This document shows positions 46,504 to 51,564 of a stretch of 51,564 nucleotides of DNA, one piece after another. The DNA is from Liolophura sinensis (Eukaryota > Mollusca > Polyplacophora > Chitonida > Chitonidae). A program made the position numbers and the translations under genes. The notes beneath the pieces are model-generated. The model did no database searches. It saw only the letters and a list, made by a program, of their open reading frames with translations, and had not been told where the DNA came from. The stretch lies in NCBI RefSeq assembly GCF_032854445.1, contig NW_027018255.1, forward strand, positions 1-51,564, read 5' to 3'. Numbering within the stretch: position 1 is the first letter of the stretch; every line of letters starts with the position of its first letter.

Positions 46504-48703
46504 GTTCCAGTGCTGCTGGTAAGAGGCTAATCCGACGTATTTTGTCACGAGAAATCGAATGGTGCAAACCGCGTTGCTCTCCGACCAATACTTTTGGCTG
46601 TAGCGACAATTGAATGATCATTGATGTCATAGTCACGTGCCCAGCAACGGCTCTTACTCCATGGAAACCAGGGAAATATGCAATTTTTTAACAGCTGCCG
46701 ATGCCTGGCCCAATTCCGCATCTATTAGAACCTTATAAATGTGGTTCAGTGATCAGTTGTACTTTTTACAGCAGACTGTATCTAGTACATTGTGTTTTTT
46801 ATGTACGAATGGTGTGGTTTTTCTACACGTAGATAAAGACATTGAGATTGTCTTGGACTTAAAAGTAAGACAATTGCTGGGTGAGTTAAATGGGCTTAGC
46901 CCAAAGATTTGACGTCTTCTGGGCTACAGAAGGGCACATAACTTATAGTCAAAAGTTGAATATAGTAATGACCAGTCGCGATTGTACATAGTAGATTGTA
47001 TCCGATTTCAAATTAACAAAAAGACAAGGCAAAAATGCAAAAGTGGAAAAACTGTTCCAGTGCTGCTGGTAAGAGGGTAATCCGACGTATTTTGTGACGA
47101 GAAATCGAATGGTGCAAACCGCGTTGCTCTCCGACCAATACTTTTGGCTGTAGCGACAATTGAATGAGCATTGATGACATAGTCACGTGCCTAGCAACGG
47201 CTCTTATTCCATGGAAACCAGGGAAATTTGCAATTTTTTAAACAGCTGCCGATGCCTGGCCCAATTCCGCATCTATTAGAACCTTATAGATGTGGTTCAG
47301 TGATCAGTTGTACTTTTTACAGCAGACTGTATCTAGTACATTGTGTTTTTCATGTACGAATGGTGTGGTTTTTCTACACGTAGATAAAGACATTGAGATT
47401 GTCTTGGACTTAAAAGTAAGACAATTGCTGGATGAGTTAAATGGGCTTAGCCCAAAGATTTGACGTCTTCTGGGCTACCGAAGGGCACATAACGTATAGT
47501 TAAAAGTTGAATATAGTAACGACCAGTCGCGATTGTGCATAGTACAGTGTATCCGATTTCAATTAACAAAAAGACCAGGCAAAAATGCAAAAGTAGAAAA
47601 ACTGTTCCAGTGCTGCTGGTAAGAGGCTAATCCGACGTATTTTGTCACGAGAAATCGAATGGTGCAAACCGCGTTGCTCTCCGACCAATACTTTTGGCTG
47701 TAGCGACAATTGAATGAGCATTGATGTCATAGTCACGTGCCTAGCAACGGCTCTTACTCCATGGAAACCAGGGAAATTTGCAATTTTTTAAACAGCTGCC
47801 GATGCCTGGCCCAATTCCGCATCTATTAGAACCTTATAGATGTGGTTCAGTGATCAGTTGTACTTTTTACAGCAGACTGTATCTAGTACATTGTGTTTTT
47901 CATGTACGAATGGTGTGGTTTTTCTACACGTAGATAAAGACATTGAAATTGTCTTGGACTTAGAAGTAAGACAATTGCTGGATGAGTTAAATGGGCTTAG
48001 CCCAAAGATTTGACGTCTTCTGGGCTACCGAAGGGCACATAACGTATAGTTAAAAGTTGAATATAGTAACGACCAGTCGCGATTGTGCATAGTACAGTGT
48101 ATCTGATTTCAATTAACAAAAAGACCAAACAAAAATGCAAAAGTGGAAAAACTGTTCCAGTGCTGCTGGTAAGAGGCTATTCCGACGTATTTTGTCACGA
48201 GAAATCGAATGGTGCAAACCGCGTTGCTCTCCGACCAATAGTTTTGGCTGTAGCGACAATTGAATGATCATTGATGTCATAGTCACGTGCCCAGCAACGG
48301 CTCTTACTCCCTGGAAACCAGGGAAATTTGCAATTTTTTAAACAGCTGCCGATGGCTGGCCCAATTCCGCATCTATTAGAACCTTATAGATGTGGTTCAG
48401 TGATCAGTTGTACTTTTTACAGCAGACTGTATCTAGTACATTGTGTTTTTTATGTACGAATGGTGTGGTTTTTCTACACGTAGATAAAGACATTGAGATT
48501 GTCTTGGACTTAAAAGTAAGACAATTGCTGGGTGAGTTAAATGGGCTTAGCCCAAAGATTTGACGTCTTCTGGGCTACCGAAGGGCACATAACGTATAGT
48601 TAAAAGTTGAATATAGTAACGACCAGTCGCGATTGTGCATAGTACAGTGTATCCGATTTCAATTAACAAAAAGACCAGGCAAAAATGCAAAAGTGGAAAA
48701 ACT
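46504..48703. repeat. Inserted four-monomer duplication (2.2 kb) inside the five-monomer domain
   Basis: Starts: 46504 (D), 47054, 47604, 48154 (B, B, B). The monomers at 47,604 and 48,154 repeat the private variants of 45,404 and 45,954 at exactly 2,200 bp. The monomer at 47,054 also has GAATGAGCATTG and TTTTTCATG, with GGGTAATCC, GATGACATAG and CTTATTCC of its own. Removal of these four monomers would leave three contiguous D-B'-D-B-B units. Confidence 0.88.
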
Positions 48704-51453
48704 GTTCCAGTGCTGCTGGTAAGAGGCTAATCCGACGTATTTTGTCACGAGAAATCGAATGGTGCAAACCGCGTTGCTCTCCGACCAATACTTTTGGCTG
48801 TAGCGACAATTGAATGATCATTGATGTCATAGTCACGTGCCCAGCAACGGCTCTTACTCCATGGAAACCAGGGAAATATGCAATTTTTTAACAGCTGCCG
48901 ATGCCTGGCCCAATTCCGCATCTATTAGAACCTTATAAATGTGGTTCAGTGATCAGTTGTACTTTTTACAGCAGACTGTATCTAGTACATTGTGTTTTTT
49001 ATGTACGAATGGTGTGGTTTTTCTACACGTAGATAAAGACATTGAGATTGTCTTGGACTTAAAAGTAAGACAATTGCTGGGTGAGTTAAATGGGCTTAGC
49101 CCAAAGATTTGACGTCTTCTGGGCTACAGAAGGGCACATAACTTATAGTCAAAAGTTGAATATAGTAATGACCAGTCGCGATTGTACATAGTAGATTGTA
49201 TCCGATTTCAAATTAACAAAAAGACCAGGCAAAAATGCAAAAGTGGAAAAACTGTTCCAGTGCTGCTGGTAAAAGGATAATCCGACGTATTTTATCACGA
49301 GAAATCGAATGGTGCAAACCGCGTTGCTCTCCGACCAATACTTTTGGCTGTAGCGACAATTGAATGATCATTGATGTCATAGTCACGTGCCTAGCAACGG
49401 CTCTTACTCCATGGAAACCAGGTAAATTTGCAATTTTTTAAACAGCTGCCGATGCCTGGCCCAATTCCGCATCTATTAGAACCTTATTGATGTGGTTCAG
49501 TGATCAGTTTTACTTTTTACAGCAGACTGTATCTAATACATTGTGTTTTTTATGTACGAATGGTGTGGTTTTTCTACACGTAGATAAAGACATTGAGATT
49601 GTCTTGGACTTAAAAGTAAGACAATTGCTGGATGAGTTAAATGGGCTTAGCCCAAAGATTTGACGTCTTCTGGGCTACCGAAGGGCACATAACGTATAGT
49701 TAAAAGTTGAATATAGTAACGACCAGTCGCGATTGTGCATAGTACAGTGTATCCGATTTCAATTAACAAAAAGACCAGGCAAAAATGCAAAAGTGGAAAA
49801 ACTGTTCCAGTGCTGCTGGTAAGAGGCTAATCCGACGTATTTTGTGACGAGAAATCGAATGGTGCAAACCGCGTTGCTCTCCGACTAATACTTTGGCTGT
49901 AGCGACAAATGAATGATCATTGATGTCATAGTCACGTGCCCAGCAACGGCTCTTACTCCATGGAAACCAGGGAAATATGCAATTTTTTAACAGCTGCCGA
50001 TGCCTGGCCCAATTCCGCATCTATTAGAACCTTATAAATGTGGTTCAGTGATCAGTTGTACTTTTTACAGCAGACTGTATCTAGTACTTTGTGTTTTTTT
50101 ATGTACGAATGGTGTGGTTTTTCTACACGTAGATAAAGACATTGAGATTGTCTTGGACTTAAAAGTAAGACAATTGCTGGGTGAGTTAAATGGGCTTAGC
50201 CCAAAGATTTGACGTCTTCTGGGCTACAGAAGGGCACATAACTTATAGTCAAAAGTTGAATATAGTAATGACCAGTCGCGATTGTACATAGTAGATTGTA
50301 TCCGATTTCAAATTAACAAAAAGACCATGCAAAAATGCAAAAGTGGAAAAACTGTTCCAGTGCTGCTGGTAAGAGGCTAATCCGACGTATTTTGTGACGA
50401 GAAATCGAATGGTGCAAACCGCGTTGCTCTCCGACCAATACTTTTGGCTGTAGCGACAATTGAATGATCATTGATGTCATAGTCACGTGCCTAGCAACGG
50501 CTCTTACTCCATGGAAACCAGGGAAATTTGCAATTTTTTAAACAGCTGCCGATGCCTGGCCAATTCCGCATCTATTAGAACCTTATAGATGTGGTTCAGC
50601 GATCAGTTGTACTTTTTACAGCAGACTGTATCTAGTACATTGTGTTTTTTATGTACGAATGGTGTGGTTTTTCTACACGTAGATAAAGACATTGAAATTG
50701 TCTTGGACTTAGAAGTAAGACAATTGCTGGGTGAGTTAAATGGGCTTAGCCCAAGGATTTGACGTCTTCTGGGCTACAGAAGGGCACATAACTTATAGTC
50801 AAAAGTTGAATATAGTAATGACCAGTCGCGATTGTACATAGTAGATTGTATCCGATTTCAAATTAACAAAAAGACCAGGCAAAAATGCAAAAGTGGAAAA
50901 ACTGTTCCAGTGCTGCTGGTAAGAGGCTAATCGGACGTATTTTGTCACGAGAAATCGAATGGTGCAAACCGCGTTGCTCTCCGACCAATACTTTTGGCTG
51001 TAGCGACAATTGAATGATCATTGATGTCATAGTCCACGTGCCCAGCAACGGCTCTTACTCCATGGAAACCAGGGAAATTTGCAATTTTTTAAACAGCTGC
51101 CGATGCCTGGCCCAATTCCGCATCTATTAGAACCTTATAGATGTGGTTCAGTGATCAGTTGTACTTTTTACAGCAGACTGTATCTAGTACATTGTGTTTT
51201 TTATGTACGAATGGTGTGGTTTTTCTACACGTAGATAAAGACATTGAAATTGTCTTGGACTTAAAAGTAAGACAATTGCTGGATGAGTTAAATGGGCTTA
51301 GCCAAAGATTTGACGTCTTCTGGGCTACCGAAGGGCACATAACGTATAGTTAAAAGTTGAATATAGTAACGACCAGTCGCGATTGTGCATAGTACAGTGT
51401 ATCCGATTTCAATTAACAAAAAGACCAGGCAAAAATGCAAAAGTGGAAAAACT
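48704..51453. repeat. Five-monomer higher-order unit D-B'-D-B-B, copy 3 (2.75 kb)
   Basis: Starts: 48704, 49254, 49804, 50354, 50904, with every spacing 550. The second, third and fourth monomers share all the private variants of 41,551, 42,101 and 42,652 at a spacing of about 7,703 bp (14 monomers). The fifth has TCGGACG and CCACGTGCCC near 51,033 and is less like its counterpart. Confidence 0.88.
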
Positions 51454-51564
51454 GTTCCAGTGCTGGCTGGTAAGAGGCTAATCCGACGTATTTTGTCACG
51501 AGAAATCGAATGGTGCAAACCGCGTTGCTCTCCGACCAATACTTTTGGCTGTAGCGACAATTGA
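51454..51564. repeat. Partial monomer at the window edge
   Basis: The first 111 bases of a monomer are present, with an extra G in GTGCTGGCTGG. The array clearly continues past the window. Confidence 0.95.

Larger units (their letters stand above)
1..51564. repeat. Satellite DNA array, ~550-bp monomer, 94 copies plus a partial
   Basis: The entire window is a head-to-tail tandem array. Using GTTCCAGTG as the phase marker, successive monomers start at 1, 557, 1107, 1657, 2221, 2769, 3316, 3865, 4414, 4965 and so on to 51454; nearly all spacings are 547-553 bp. The exceptions are 564 and 567 bp where short tandem duplications occur, 543 bp where 7 bases are lost near 23,830, and three places where a ~92-bp deletion removes the marker. 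One 540-base stretch counted by hand has 218 G+C (about 40%). No inverted monomer, transposon or unique DNA interrupts it, and both ends are cut inside the array. The orientation is arbitrary. Satellites of this size are typical of eukaryotic heterochromatin; I do not recognise the family, so the species and chromosomal position remain open. Confidence 0.98.

Noticed and set aside
1-51564. CRISPR array
   Set aside because: The repeat unit is about 550 bp and continuous, with no short repeats separated by unique spacers.

Overview
The whole window is one uninterrupted tandem array of a satellite DNA with a monomer of about 550 bp. I count 94 monomers, three of them carrying the same internal deletion of about 92 bp, plus a 111-base partial monomer at the right edge. 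Start-to-start spacing is almost always 547-553 bp and the array is head to tail with no inversion. I find no single-copy DNA, no convincing gene, no rRNA or tRNA gene, no transposon and no CRISPR. Both window edges lie inside the array, so the true array is longer than 51.5 kb. A satellite this long with multi-monomer higher-order structure points to a eukaryotic nuclear genome (pericentromeric, subtelomeric or other heterochromatin). The species cannot be told from the sequence. Hand-counted GC of one 540-base stretch is about 40%, and CpG is not obviously depleted, which fits a genome with little CpG methylation in this DNA.

Monomers differ at linked sites that define types. In the middle part (about offsets 170-245 from GTTCCAGTG) I use: A = GGCCATTTCCGC with GTGCGTCAG; B = GGCCCAATTCCGC with CTTATAGATGTGG; B' = as B but CTTATTGATG; C = GGGCCAATTCCGC, CTTTTAG, CTTATTGATGTGG; D = AAATATGC with TTTTTTAACAG and CTTATAAATG; E = AAATATG with CAATTCTGC. 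The last ~130 bp has two haplotypes: X (ACCGAAGG, AACGTATAG, AACGACC, GCATAGTACAG) and Y (ACAGAAGG, AACTTA, AATGACC, ACATAGTAGATTG).

Layout: 1-14,866 is rich in A/X monomers and holds a five-monomer block present twice 4.4 kb apart. 14,867-22,398 shows a local 3-monomer and then a 4-monomer higher-order repeat, with the deletion-bearing monomers. 22,399-31,104 contains a second, shortened copy of the 16,985-25,141 segment. From about 30,556 to the end types A, C and E vanish and only B, B' and D occur, arranged first as a 4-monomer unit (31,105-38,251) and then as a 5-monomer unit D-B'-D-B-B (41,002-51,453) interrupted by a 4-monomer duplication. This is the pattern expected from repeated unequal exchange and amplification.

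There is no gene system here. What deserves attention is the higher-order architecture, the sharp change in monomer repertoire near 30.56 kb, a shared deletion variant, recombinant monomers, a conserved hairpin region that repeatedly loses one base, phased A/T tracts, and an uneven indel load that may reflect assembly quality.
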